From NCBI GenBank assembly GCA_963708775.1, contig CAVPTI010000012.1, positions 434,001 through 498,000 on the forward strand: a stretch of 64,000 nucleotides of DNA, read 5' to 3'. Positions 42,983 through 51,685 of the stretch are shown in pieces. Under the pieces are notes generated by a model. That model searched no databases. It worked only from the letters and a program-made list of their open reading frames with translations, and was not told the DNA's origin. The DNA is from JAGVSR01 sp963708775 (lineage in GTDB: Bacteria > Pseudomonadota > Alphaproteobacteria > Rhizobiales > Hyphomicrobiaceae). The position numbers and the translations under genes were made by a program. Positions within the stretch are counted from its first letter, which is position 1; every line of letters begins with the position of its first letter.

Positions 42983-45900
42983 CTAGACGCGGCGGCGCAG
43001 GTCGAGCGTGCAAGGATAGTCGGGATTTCGATCGACCGGGCCGGGCCTCATGCTGCCGGCGGTGTGGCCGTTATCCTCAAAGCGGGCAAGGCGGCGTCCT
43101 TCGGCTTCATAGGCATTGATGGGGAAGGTTTCGAAGGCGCGGCCGCCGGGGTGGGACACGTGATAGCGGCAGCCCGCGACGGAGCGGCCCGACCAGGTGT
43201 CGACGAGATCGAACACAAGGGGGACGTGCGGAGAAATGGTCGGATGGAGTGCCGAAGGCGGCCACCAGGCGCGGTAGCGGACGCCGGAAACGGCTTCGCC
43301 CGCGGTTCCGGTAGGGTTCAAGGGCAACGTGCGGCCGTTGCAGGTAACGATGAAGCGATCGCCGGTGAGGCCGCGGACTTTCAGTTCGACGCGCTCGAGC
43401 GAACTGTCGACGTAGCGCGCAGTGCCGCCGGGGGCGCCCTCCTCGCCGAGCACGTGCCAGGGTTCCAGGGCTTGGCGCAGTTCCAGTTCGACGTCGAAGG
43501 CCGAGATCGAGCCGAGCTTCGGGAAGCGGAAGTCGTGGTGCGGGCGGAACCATTCGAGCTCGACGGGCAGCCCGTGGTTCTTAAGGTCGTCGATGATCGA
43601 GCTGAAGTCGGACCAGATGTAGTGGGGCAGCATGAAGCGGTCGTGTAAGGCCGTGCCCCAGCGGACCAGCTTCTGCCGATAAGGCCGCTCCCAGAAGCGG
43701 ACGATGAGAGCGCGTAGCAGCAATTGCTGCGCGAGGCTCATGCGCGCGTGCGGCGGCATCTCGAAAGAGCGGAATTCGACGAGCCCCAGGCGTCCGGTGG
43801 AACTGTCGGGGGAGTAGAGTTTGTCGATGCAGATTTCGGCGCGGTGGGTGTTGCCTGTTACGTCGATGAGCAAGTTGCGGAAGATGCGGTCGACCAGCCA
43901 CGGCGGGACGGACCCCATGCCGGGGTCGGGGATTTCGCCGAGCGCGATTTCAAGCTCGTAGAGGCTTTCGTGGCGCGCTTCGTCGACGCGAGGCGCTTGG
44001 CTGGTCGGGCCGATGAAGAGGCCAGAGAACAGGAACGAAAGGGACGGGTGGTTCTGCCAGTATGCGATGATAGAGGCGAGCAGGTCGGGGCGGCGCAGGA
44101 ACGGGCTGTCGGCGGGTGTGAGGCCACCGAGCACGATGTGGTTGCCGCCGCCGGTGCCGGTGTGACGGCCGTCGATCATGAATTTTTCGGTCGAAAGTCG
44201 CGAGAGATGGGCCTCTTCATAGAGGCTTGTCGTGATGTCCACGGCCTCCTCCCAGCGGGTCGCCGGTTGTACGTTGACTTCGATGACGCCCGGATCAGGC
44301 GTGACTTTGACGACGTTGATGCGCGGATCGTGAGGCGGTGGATAGCCTTCGAGGTGAACCGGCGTTTTGGTGGTGCGGGCCGTTTCTTCGATAGCGGCCA
44401 CTAGGGCGGCGTAGTCTTCGGCGTCTTCCAGCGGGGGCATGAACACGCAGACGCGGCCGCCGCGCGGTTCCACCGTCATGGCGGTGCGGACCGAGCCCCA
44501 GATCTCGCTTACGCCGGATGGGGGCAGCGGCGGCGATTCCAGTGACACGGTCCTACGGCGCTGGAGGAGGACCTCGCGTTGCGGCAGCGGCGGCGCGTTC
44601 GCGAAAGGATCGCGCGGAAGGACATGCGGATATTGGATCGTGGGCGTGACAACGGGCAGGGAGCCCAGCGGCAGACGATAGCCGGCGGGTGAATTGCCGG
44701 GCATTAGAAAGAGCTTTTCGCGGCGCAGCGCCCACCGTTCCGTCACCCAGCGGCGGCCGCGGTCGTGCGTGTTCCAGACTTGGATCGGCAGAACGTAGCT
44801 CGAAGGTGCGGCAACGCCGCGGTCGAAAACGCGGACGAGGCGCGCGCGTTCGGCGGGGTCATCGAGTTTGTTCTTTTCTGGTGTGATGCCGACCGGAAGC
44901 TTTTGCTCGACGAGTATGAAGTGGGCGGCGTCTTCGTATGCTGGGATGCCGCTGTCGGTGGGCAGACCGAGGGTCGCGCAGAGCTGTTTGGTGAAGCGGG
45001 AGGCGTCCGTGATGGTGGCGTTGTCGTTGGCGGTTTCGCGCGCGATGAGGGATTGGTCTTCCCACAGCGGCTGGCCATCGGCGCGCCAGTAGAGGGCGAA
45101 GGCCCAGCGGGGGAGCTGCTCGCCCGGGTACCACTTGCCCTGGCCGTAATGAAGAAGGCCGCCGGGCGCGACGCGCTTTTCGAGACGGCGGACGAGGTTT
45201 TCGGCATAGCGGCGCTTGTTGGGTCCGACGGCGGCGGTGTTCCACTCCGCGCCTTCCATGTCGTCGACGGCGACGAAGGTCGGTTCGCCGCCCATGCTGA
45301 GGCGGACATCACCTTTGACCAGGCGCTCATCGACCTTGTGGCCGCTCTCGAGAATCTCGTTCCAAGTTTCGTCGCTGTAGGGTTTCGTGACGCGCGGGGT
45401 CTCGCGGATGCGCGTGACGCCCATGTTGAACGCGAAGGTAACCTCGGCTTTTTCGTGTGCGCCGGAAATAGGCGCCGCACTCGTTGGATGAGGTGTGGCG
45501 GCAAGCGGGATGTGGCCTTCGCCGGTCAGCAAGCCGGACGTGGCGTCGAGGCCAATCCATCCTGCGCCGGGAACATAGACTTCGGTCCAGGCATGTAGAT
45601 CCGTGAAATCGACTTCAGTGCCTGACGGGCCGTCGAGCGACTTCACGTCCGGCGTCAGCTGGATCAGGTAGCCGGAAACGAAGCGGGCGGCGAGCCCGAG
45701 GTTGCGCAGGATCTGAACCAGCAGCCAGGCGCTGTCGCGGCATGAGCCGCCGGCCTTACCGAGGGTTTCTTCCGGCGACTGCACGCCAGGTTCCATGCGG
45801 ATGTAGTATTCGATGTCCTTCTGGAGTTGACGGTTGAGGTCACACAGGAAATCGATCGTGACTTTCGATTTGCGGCTGATGCCCGTGAGGTATTTTTTCA

Positions 45901-46279
45901 GATGCGGGCCTGCAGGCTCCGGCACAAGATAGGGCAGCAGTTCCTTACGCAGCAATTCCTCATAGGGGAACGGCCAAGCGGACGCTTCCTCAGCGATGAA
46001 GAAGTCGAACGGGTTGATGACGGCCATATCGGCGACGAGATCGACCTTGACCGAGAAGATTTCGGTAGGTTCCGGCAGGACGATGCGAGCGAGGAAATTG
46101 CCGAAGGGATCCTGCTGCCAGTTCAGGAAATGGACCTTCGGCTCCAGCGTCAGCGAATAGCTGAGAATGGGGGTGCGGCTGTGGGGGGCTGGCCTCAACC
46201 GGACAATCTGCGGGCCCATCCCGATCAAGCGGTCGTAGCGATAGGTCGTCTCGTGCGTTAGAGCGACGTGCAACGTCAT
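42983..46279 (-). CDS. Transglutaminase-DUF2126 fusion protein
   Basis: A 1098-residue protein. The N-terminal 300 residues are a transglutaminase-like cysteine enzyme (LHVALTHETTYRYDRLIGMG, catalytic Cys in KAGGSCRDSAWLLVQILRNL, His in DLHAWTEVYVPGAGWIGLDA). The rest is DUF2126 (VKGDVRLSMGGEPTFVAVDD, GGLLHYGQGKWYPGEQLPRW, GTGGGNHIVLGG, VTGNTHRAEICIDKLYSPDS). DUF2126 has been proposed to be a glutamine-synthetase-fold amidoligase-like domain; the HTGTGGGNH and ThRAE motifs fit a metal/nucleotide site. The ATG at 46279 is the family start. First gene of the operon continuing to 39072, divergent from a zinc peptidase gene. Confidence 0.92.
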   Translation of the reverse strand: MTLHVALTHETTYRYDRLIGMGPQIVRLRPAPHSRTPILSYSLTLEPKVHFLNWQQDPFGNFLARIVLPEPTEIFSVKVDLVADMAVINPFDFFIAEEASAWPFPYEELLRKELLPYLVPEPAGPHLKKYLTGISRKSKVTIDFLCDLNRQLQKDIEYYIRMEPGVQSPEETLGKAGGSCRDSAWLLVQILRNLGLAARFVSGYLIQLTPDVKSLDGPSGTEVDFTDLHAWTEVYVPGAGWIGLDATSGLLTGEGHIPLAATPHPTSAAPISGAHEKAEVTFAFNMGVTRIRETPRVTKPYSDETWNEILESGHKVDERLVKGDVRLSMGGEPTFVAVDDMEGAEWNTAAVGPNKRRYAENLVRRLEKRVAPGGLLHYGQGKWYPGEQLPRWAFALYWRADGQPLWEDQSLIARETANDNATITDASRFTKQLCATLGLPTDSGIPAYEDAAHFILVEQKLPVGITPEKNKLDDPAERARLVRVFDRGVAAPSSYVLPIQVWNTHDRGRRWVTERWALRREKLFLMPGNSPAGYRLPLGSLPVVTPTIQYPHVLPRDPFANAPPLPQREVLLQRRRTVSLESPPLPPSGVSEIWGSVRTAMTVEPRGGRVCVFMPPLEDAEDYAALVAAIEETARTTKTPVHLEGYPPPHDPRINVVKVTPDPGVIEVNVQPATRWEEAVDITTSLYEEAHLSRLSTEKFMIDGRHTGTGGGNHIVLGGLTPADSPFLRRPDLLASIIAYWQNHPSLSFLFSGLFIGPTSQAPRVDEARHESLYELEIALGEIPDPGMGSVPPWLVDRIFRNLLIDVTGNTHRAEICIDKLYSPDSSTGRLGLVEFRSFEMPPHARMSLAQQLLLRALIVRFWERPYRQKLVRWGTALHDRFMLPHYIWSDFSSIIDDLKNHGLPVELEWFRPHHDFRFPKLGSISAFDVELELRQALEPWHVLGEEGAPGGTARYVDSSLERVELKVRGLTGDRFIVTCNGRTLPLNPTGTAGEAVSGVRYRAWWPPSALHPTISPHVPLVFDLVDTWSGRSVAGCRYHVSHPGGRAFETFPINAYEAEGRRLARFEDNGHTAGSMRPGPVDRNPDYPCTLDLRRRV

Positions 46280-46584
46280 GGGCTTGGTTGTGTCCTTTGC
46301 GCCGGAACTCGGCGCGCCACGGTGCGTCTCTTGGGTTATCGGCTCCGGTAGGGCCAAACAAGGGCGGTGCTGCCGCATCGGCCGCTGAAGCGCTCAAGAT
46401 GATTAAGCGGTAGGCAAACGCCAAGACATGCGGCGGACATCTGATGGGGAATAATGCAGATTTAGGGCTCCTAGCAATCGCACCGCGACAGGGCGTGACC
46501 TTCGTGCTTGAACATTAAACACATGCTTAGAACGCAGACGATGTCGTTCGACCCGTGAGATTTGGACGCAAGAACAAAGGACCC

Positions 46585-47625
46585 ATGCGAAACTTCTCCT
46601 GCACGAAATGTGGCACCAAGGTCTACTTCAAGAACGTAAAATGCTTGAAGTGCGGTCATGCGCTGGGTTTCGATCCGGATGCGTTAGCTGTGATTGCGCT
46701 AAAGCCAGATGCTGAACCGGGACTTTATCGAAGGATCACAGGCGATACGAAGCAGGTCCTGCGCTATTGCAACAACGTGGTGCATGGCGCGTGCAATTGG
46801 CTGACGCGAGCCGATGATCCCAACCTATTCTGCGTGGCGTGCGATCTCAATCGTACCATTCCGAACCTGTCGGAGCCGGGTAATCTCACGGCGTGGCAGG
46901 ATCTGGAGCGGGCTAAGAAGCGGCTCGTCTACTCTTTATTGAGGTTCGGATTGCCGCTCGACACCAGTCCCGCGCCGCCTGGGCGGCTGATCTTCGATTT
47001 CACGCGCAACACGATGACGGGTCATCTCGACGGTGTCATCACCATCAATATCCTGGAAGCGGATGCGGTGGAACGGGAGCGCCAGCGGCAGCAGTTCGAT
47101 GAGCCTTACCGGTCTCTGCTCGGGCATCTGAGGCACGAGAGCGGGCACTACTATTGGCAGGTCCTCGTCGAATCCGCGGGGCTGCTGGAGGAGTTTCGAG
47201 CGCTGTTTGGTGATGAGCGGGCCGATTACCATTCGGCGCTGACGCAACACCATACGTATGGACCCAAGCCCGACTGGCAACTCAATCACGTTTCGGGCTA
47301 TGCCAGCATGCATCCGTCGGAGGACTGGGCGGAGACCTGGGCCCACTACCTTCACATGGTGGATAGCGTCGACACGGCCGAAGCGGAAGGGATGGAGCCG
47401 CGGGCAGCAGGCCTCATCTTCGGGTCGATTTGGCCGTTCAAGAAGTACGACGTCTACCGTGACGAGACGCTTGATAGCCTACTGGAGCGCTGGGTGCCCC
47501 TGACGCTGGCGCTCAACAGCATGAATCGCAGCATGGGACACGCGGACTATTATCCGTTCGTCATTCCCGATCCTGCGCGTGAGAAGCTGAGGTTCGTGCA
47601 CCAGGTGATCCGCGGCAAGCGGTGA
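46585..47625 (+). CDS. Putative zinc-binding metallopeptidase with N-terminal zinc ribbon
   Basis: A 346-residue protein. The N-terminus is a zinc ribbon (Cys6, Cys9, Cys20, Cys23 in FSCTKCG and VKCLKCG). The catalytic motif HESGH (His184, His188, in GHLRHESGHYYWQVL) is a zincin HExxH, and SEDWAETWAHYLHMVD may give the third ligand. This corresponds to the Peptidase_Mx / DUF4344-like family of putative zinc peptidases. The ATG at 46585 follows AAAGGA. It is divergent from the DUF2126 operon and is a known companion of such operons, so it may act on their peptide products. Confidence 0.85.
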   Translation: MRNFSCTKCGTKVYFKNVKCLKCGHALGFDPDALAVIALKPDAEPGLYRRITGDTKQVLRYCNNVVHGACNWLTRADDPNLFCVACDLNRTIPNLSEPGNLTAWQDLERAKKRLVYSLLRFGLPLDTSPAPPGRLIFDFTRNTMTGHLDGVITINILEADAVERERQRQQFDEPYRSLLGHLRHESGHYYWQVLVESAGLLEEFRALFGDERADYHSALTQHHTYGPKPDWQLNHVSGYASMHPSEDWAETWAHYLHMVDSVDTAEAEGMEPRAAGLIFGSIWPFKKYDVYRDETLDSLLERWVPLTLALNSMNRSMGHADYYPFVIPDPAREKLRFVHQVIRGKR

Positions 47626-47680
47626 GCATGTGCGATACAAAGAGAAGGCTGGCGCCGAGATTCGGCGCCAAGAGCCTTCG

Positions 47681-47884
47681 TCAAAACTGCCAGTGCTTGT
47701 GGCAGGTGTGGTCGTGTTCGTCTTCGATTGCTTCTTCGTGGTACCAGCCCGTGGTGTCGACGGCCGAACGGTACTTAGCCGCTTCGGCTTCGAGGGCACG
47801 CGTATCAATCCCATAAACAGGCACGCGATGGCGGCCCGGAAAGGGGATGATGTCTGCAGACTGGCGATTGAGACTTTCCGTCAT
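47681..47884 (-). CDS. gstI: DUF2735 / GstI-like putative inhibitor of GlnII synthesis
   Basis: A 67-residue protein starting MTESLNRQSADIIPFPGRHR and ending with GWYHEEAIEDEHDH. The pattern (IIPFPxR near the start, GWYHEEAI near the end) is that of DUF2735 small proteins of Hyphomicrobiales. In Rhizobium leguminosarum a gene of this kind, gstI, is divergent from glnII and lowers its translation. Here it is also divergent from glnII. The ATG at 47884 has an AAGGAG site 8 bases upstream. The name is by context and similarity from memory; the mechanism in this organism is inferred. Confidence 0.75.
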   Translation of the reverse strand: MTESLNRQSADIIPFPGRHRVPVYGIDTRALEAEAAKYRSAVDTTGWYHEEAIEDEHDHTCHKHWQF

Positions 47885-48393
47885 CAGTTCGCTCCTTTCG
47901 GCTTTGAAACTTAAAAACGCGGCGGTGCGGCGCATTGTTCCGGACCTCATATATAGCACCTTCTGCCCGCGATTTCATCCAATTGCACAACAATTATCGT
48001 GGTTTGCCTAAACTATGAGCATGCGTCGGCGTGCTTAGCTGAGTAGCATTCTGGGCGCAGATCACTTGGCTGGTGCCTGCCCATCGTGCTCGAAATTCGC
48101 CCTCAGCGGACTCTATCGACGATGGACTCAAGCTCCAAACTTCGTCTCCGGTGGCGGACGCGTGGCGTCGCAATGGGAGGCGTGGTGAAGAAACGAGCGT
48201 TTGCGGCGCGTGGAATAGAACTGATCATACGCTGGCTGCCGGCCTTTCTCGGGCGGCCAGAGCGGCCAAAAAATATGGACCTTTGGACAGATCTTTTCAG
48301 CGCACCGGCCATACGCATTGCAGCTTTTCCGCACCAGCGGCCTGCTCAGGCCGCGTCGCGGAGCCGATGTCACCAACTTAGGAGAGAGCCTCT
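47885..48393. other. Divergent regulatory region between gstI and glnII
   Basis: About 510 bases. The stretch 47930-48020 is AT-rich and probably carries the gstI promoter and the distal glnII promoter; the rest (48060-48390) is GC-richer and would be an unusually long glnII leader. The glnII start follows TTAGGAGAGAG. I looked for a sigma-54 site (GG-N10-GC); the nearest, at about 48066, has N9 spacing and I do not call it. No clear coding frame. Confidence 0.4.
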
Positions 48394-49428
48394 ATGACGA
48401 AGTATAAGCTCGAGTACATCTGGCTCGACGGTTATACCCCGGTGCCGAACTTGCGCGGCAAGACCATGATCCGGGAATTCAGCGCGTTTCCCGATCTCGA
48501 GCAGCTTCCTCTCTGGGGCTTCGATGGCAGCTCGACCAAGCAGGCCGAAGGCCACAGCTCCGATTGCGTGCTGAAGCCTGTGCGCCACTTCCCAGATCCG
48601 GTGCGTACGAATGGCGTGCTCGTGATGTGCGAAGTCATGATGCCAGACGGGAAGACGCCACATGCTTCGAACAAGCGGGCGACCATTCTGGATGATGCCG
48701 ATGCTTGGTTTGGCTTCGAGCAGGAGTACTTCCTCTATAGGGACGGCCGTCCGCTTGGCTTCCCGGCACAGGGCTATCCGGCGCCGCAGGGTCCTTACTA
48801 CACGGGCGTCGGGTACAAGAACGTGGGCGACATTGCGCGCGCCATTGTCGAAGAGCATCTCGACATCTGCCTCGCAGCCGGCATCAACCATGAAGGCATC
48901 AACGCGGAAGTCGCGAAGGGCCAGTGGGAATTCCAGGTGTTCGGCAAGGGCTCCAAGCGGGCCGCCGACGAAATCTGGATGGCGCGCTATCTGCTCGAGC
49001 GGTTGTGCGAAAAGCACGGCGTCGATGTCGAGTATCACTGCAAGCCGCTCGGCGATACGGACTGGAACGGCTCGGGCATGCACTGCAATTTCTCGACGAA
49101 GTTCCTGCGCGAAGTCGGCGGCAAGGATTACTTCGAGAAGTTGATGGCGGCTTTCGAGAAGAACTGGAAAGAGCACATCGACGTCTATGGTCCGGACAAT
49201 CACTTGCGTTTGACGGGCAAGCACGAGACGGCGCCTTGGAACAAGTTCAGCTATGGCGTAGCCGATCGCGGTGCTTCTATTCGCGTGCCGCACTCGTTCG
49301 TCAATAACGGCTACAAGGGCTATCTGGAAGACCGCCGTCCGAACTCGCAGGGCGACCCCTACCAGATTGCTTCGCAGGTTTTGAAGACGGTCTCGGAAGT
49401 GCCGTTGGCCGCTGCCGCCGCGGCCTGA
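48394..49428 (+). CDS. glnII: Type II glutamine synthetase
   Basis: A 344-residue eukaryote-like glutamine synthetase, found in rhizobia and relatives beside GlnA. It makes glutamine from glutamate, ammonia and ATP. Seen: YKLEYIWLDGYTPVPNLRGK, WGFDGSSTKQAEGHSSDCVL, metal-site EQEYFLYRDGRP, GDTDWNGSGMHCNFSTK and the ATP-binding ITGRHE-like LTGKHETAPWNKFSYGV. Length is normal. An AGGAGAG ribosome-binding site precedes the ATG. It is divergent from gstI and ended by a perfect hairpin terminator; glutaminase and amtB are within 10 kb. Confidence 0.97.
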   Translation: MTKYKLEYIWLDGYTPVPNLRGKTMIREFSAFPDLEQLPLWGFDGSSTKQAEGHSSDCVLKPVRHFPDPVRTNGVLVMCEVMMPDGKTPHASNKRATILDDADAWFGFEQEYFLYRDGRPLGFPAQGYPAPQGPYYTGVGYKNVGDIARAIVEEHLDICLAAGINHEGINAEVAKGQWEFQVFGKGSKRAADEIWMARYLLERLCEKHGVDVEYHCKPLGDTDWNGSGMHCNFSTKFLREVGGKDYFEKLMAAFEKNWKEHIDVYGPDNHLRLTGKHETAPWNKFSYGVADRGASIRVPHSFVNNGYKGYLEDRRPNSQGDPYQIASQVLKTVSEVPLAAAAAA

Positions 49429-49451
49429 CCACTCTACGGTCGGAGATAAAG

Positions 49452-49484
49452 AAAGGGCGCCGGTTCAACCGGCGCCCTTTTTGC
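49452..49484 (+). terminator. Rho-independent terminator of glnII
   Basis: Perfect arms AAAGGGCGCCGG / CCGGCGCCCTTT (49452-49463, 49469-49480) with loop TTCAA, followed by TTTGCTTTTTG. It may also serve the convergent glutathione transferase gene. Confidence 0.85.
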
Positions 49485-49495
49485 TTTTTGCAGGC

Positions 49496-50161
49496 TCAGA
49501 ACTCGACTTCGAGTTCATCAATTTCATCGGCTTCAGCGACGGCTCCGTCGGTCCACTCCTGCATGAGCGGCCAATCGAAGATGTGGTCGCAGTAGGCTTG
49601 GAGCGCGGGTTCGAGCGGTACGGCGTAGGTGCGGAAGCGGGTGCAGACGGGGGCATACATCGCGTCGGCGAGCGAAAGTTTTCCGAAAAGGTACGGGCCG
49701 CCGTATTTATTCAGACATTCGGTCCAAATTTCTTTGATCCGCTCAACATCAGGCCGCGCGCCGGAGAATACCTTAAACGATTTGTGGCGCGCCTTGAGAT
49801 TCATAGGCAGTGCTGAACGCAAATTGTAAAAGCCCGAATGCATTTCTGCGGATACGGCCCGGCAATGGGCGCGGACTGCGCGGTCGTTCGGTAGGATTCC
49901 GGCCTCCGGGGTGATTTCATTAAGATACTCGGCGATCGCCAGCGTATCCCACACGATGACATCACCGTGGGTCAGGCGCGGAACCAGCACAGAGGGTGAG
50001 AGCAACAAAAGCTCTCGACGTGCGTTGATATCATCGCCAGCAACTTGGCGTTCCTCAAAGTCGAGGCCTGCCATTTTGCACAATAACCAACCACGCAAAG
50101 ACCAAGATGAGTAATTCTTGGATGAAATTGTCAGTGTCGCGTTCGCCATCTGTGCATCCAT
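49496..50161 (-). CDS. Glutathione S-transferase family protein
   Basis: A 221-residue GST. The N-terminal thioredoxin-like domain has LTISSKNYSSWSLRGWLLCK (the catalytic Ser/Tyr region) and the glutathione-binding SPSVLVPRLTHGDVIVWDTL with cis-Pro and Asp/Ser box IAEYLNE. The all-helical C-terminal domain follows (YLFGKLSLADAMYAPVCTRF). Cytoplasmic. An alternative start is four codons downstream at 50149. Substrate unknown. It is convergent with glnII and divergent from the PHB depolymerase gene. Confidence 0.9.
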   Translation of the reverse strand: MDAQMANATLTISSKNYSSWSLRGWLLCKMAGLDFEERQVAGDDINARRELLLLSPSVLVPRLTHGDVIVWDTLAIAEYLNEITPEAGILPNDRAVRAHCRAVSAEMHSGFYNLRSALPMNLKARHKSFKVFSGARPDVERIKEIWTECLNKYGGPYLFGKLSLADAMYAPVCTRFRTYAVPLEPALQAYCDHIFDWPLMQEWTDGAVAEADEIDELEVEF

Positions 50162-50257
50162 GACTTTCTGCGCTGAGAAGTCTCTCGCAGATCGCTGAAT
50201 AATACACTAGCTTTTCGCATCGAATGGAATGCGGCGTCGCGCCTATAAGGAACAAAC

Positions 50258-51463
50258 ATGCTTTATGATGCCTACCAGTTCCAGGATGATCTGATCGGGC
50301 ATTTCCGTAATGCCGCCCGGTTGGCCACCAATCATTCGCCATGGCCACTGTTTACCGATGCCAAGCGCGCTTTCGATGCGGGCATGGAGATGGTGTCGCG
50401 GTTCACGTTGACCCATACGCGGCCGGATTTCGGGATCACTTCGGTGCGCGTGGGAAATCGCGATGTGCCTGTTAAGGAAGAGGTGGTTCTGAGCTTCCCG
50501 TTTGGCGACCTTTTACACTTTGCCAAAGATGTGGACGCGCCTCAGCCGAAGGTGTTGGTGATCGCGCCGCTATCGGGTCATTTTGCGACGCTGCTGGCGA
50601 AGACCTGCACGACTTTGCTGCGGGACCATGACGTCTACATTACCGACTGGTGCAATGCGCGTGATGTACCGCTCGCGGCGGGAAAGTTCGGTGTCGACGA
50701 ATACTGTGAATATGTGATCAGCTTCTTGGAGGAAATCGGCCCCGGAGCACATATTCTCGCCGTATGCCAGCCGTGCGTGCAAGCTCTCGCCGCAGTATCC
50801 GTGATGTCGGAAGAAAGGCATCCTGCGACGCCTCGGACAATGACGTTGATGGCCGGCCCGATCGACACGCGCGAGAGCCCGACAGAGGTCAACAAGCTGG
50901 CGATGGGCAAACCGCTGTCCTGGTTCAAGCAAACCGTCATTTCGCGTGTGCCGCGGCGCTACAAAGGCGCAGGGCGGCGCGTTTATCCAGGGTTTTTGCA
51001 ATTGACCGCGTTCGTTGCCATGAACGTCGAGCGGCATCGGTCGCAACATCAGAAACTCTATGAGCATTTGGCCAACGGAGACGTGGCTGAAGCCAAGAAA
51101 ATCAAAGATTTCTACGACGAGTACTTCGCCGTTCTCGACCTTACGGAAGAGTTTTACCTTGAGACGATCGACCGTATTTTCCAGAGAGCGGATCTGGCGA
51201 CGGGAAACTTTACCTATCGCGGGCGGAAGGTTGATCCGGCGAAGATCACCCGGACGGCGCTTTTGACGGTGGAAGGCGGGCGCGATGATATCTGCGCGCT
51301 CGGCCAGACCGCGGCCGCGCATGACTTGTGCTCTTCACTGAGGCCGCATCTGAAGCGGCACCATCTCCAGGCCAACGTCGGTCATTATGGCACGTTCAAC
51401 GGCAAGCGTTGGGAGAATGAGATCTACCCCGTGGTGCGGAATTTCATCCTCGCGATGGAATGA
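50258..51463 (+). CDS. phaZ: Intracellular polyhydroxyalkanoate (PHB) depolymerase
   Basis: A 401-residue alpha/beta-hydrolase of the intracellular PHB depolymerase type, which mobilises storage polymer. It begins MLYDAYQFQDDLIGHFRNAA, typical for the family. The nucleophile elbow uses Cys, in HILAVCQPCVQALAAV (Cys170), where extracellular enzymes have Ser. VLVIAPLSGHFATLL, VYITDWCNARDVPLAAG and the late His in NVGHYGTFNGKRWENEIYP complete the site. Cytoplasmic, acting on PHB granules. Neighbouring genes do not include PHB synthase. Confidence 0.92.
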   Translation: MLYDAYQFQDDLIGHFRNAARLATNHSPWPLFTDAKRAFDAGMEMVSRFTLTHTRPDFGITSVRVGNRDVPVKEEVVLSFPFGDLLHFAKDVDAPQPKVLVIAPLSGHFATLLAKTCTTLLRDHDVYITDWCNARDVPLAAGKFGVDEYCEYVISFLEEIGPGAHILAVCQPCVQALAAVSVMSEERHPATPRTMTLMAGPIDTRESPTEVNKLAMGKPLSWFKQTVISRVPRRYKGAGRRVYPGFLQLTAFVAMNVERHRSQHQKLYEHLANGDVAEAKKIKDFYDEYFAVLDLTEEFYLETIDRIFQRADLATGNFTYRGRKVDPAKITRTALLTVEGGRDDICALGQTAAAHDLCSSLRPHLKRHHLQANVGHYGTFNGKRWENEIYPVVRNFILAME

Positions 51464-51685
51464 TCTTTCCATTTAGTCAAGCCATAGGCGCGCTCGCCCA
51501 TCAGACCCTGCTGGGTACTATCCAGCGGGAGCGATCCTGAGCGACTTGACGGTGCTTGTAGATTGCCGAAATAGGCAGCAGGTGCCCAATTAGTCGTCAT
51601 GAATCGAATTGGACAGATATCGATCATAACTCTACGTTTTGCATCCGGTGAGGTACCTACGATGCAGCGTTGAAGGTATGAATCG

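Noticed and set aside
48060..48090. Sigma-54 promoter before glnII
   Set aside because: The TTGGCTGGTGCCTGCC stretch has GG and GC separated by 9 rather than 10 bases and a poor match otherwise.
48073..48397. Two overlapping plus-strand frames in the glnII leader
   Set aside because: No start signal or similarity; more likely untranslated leader.
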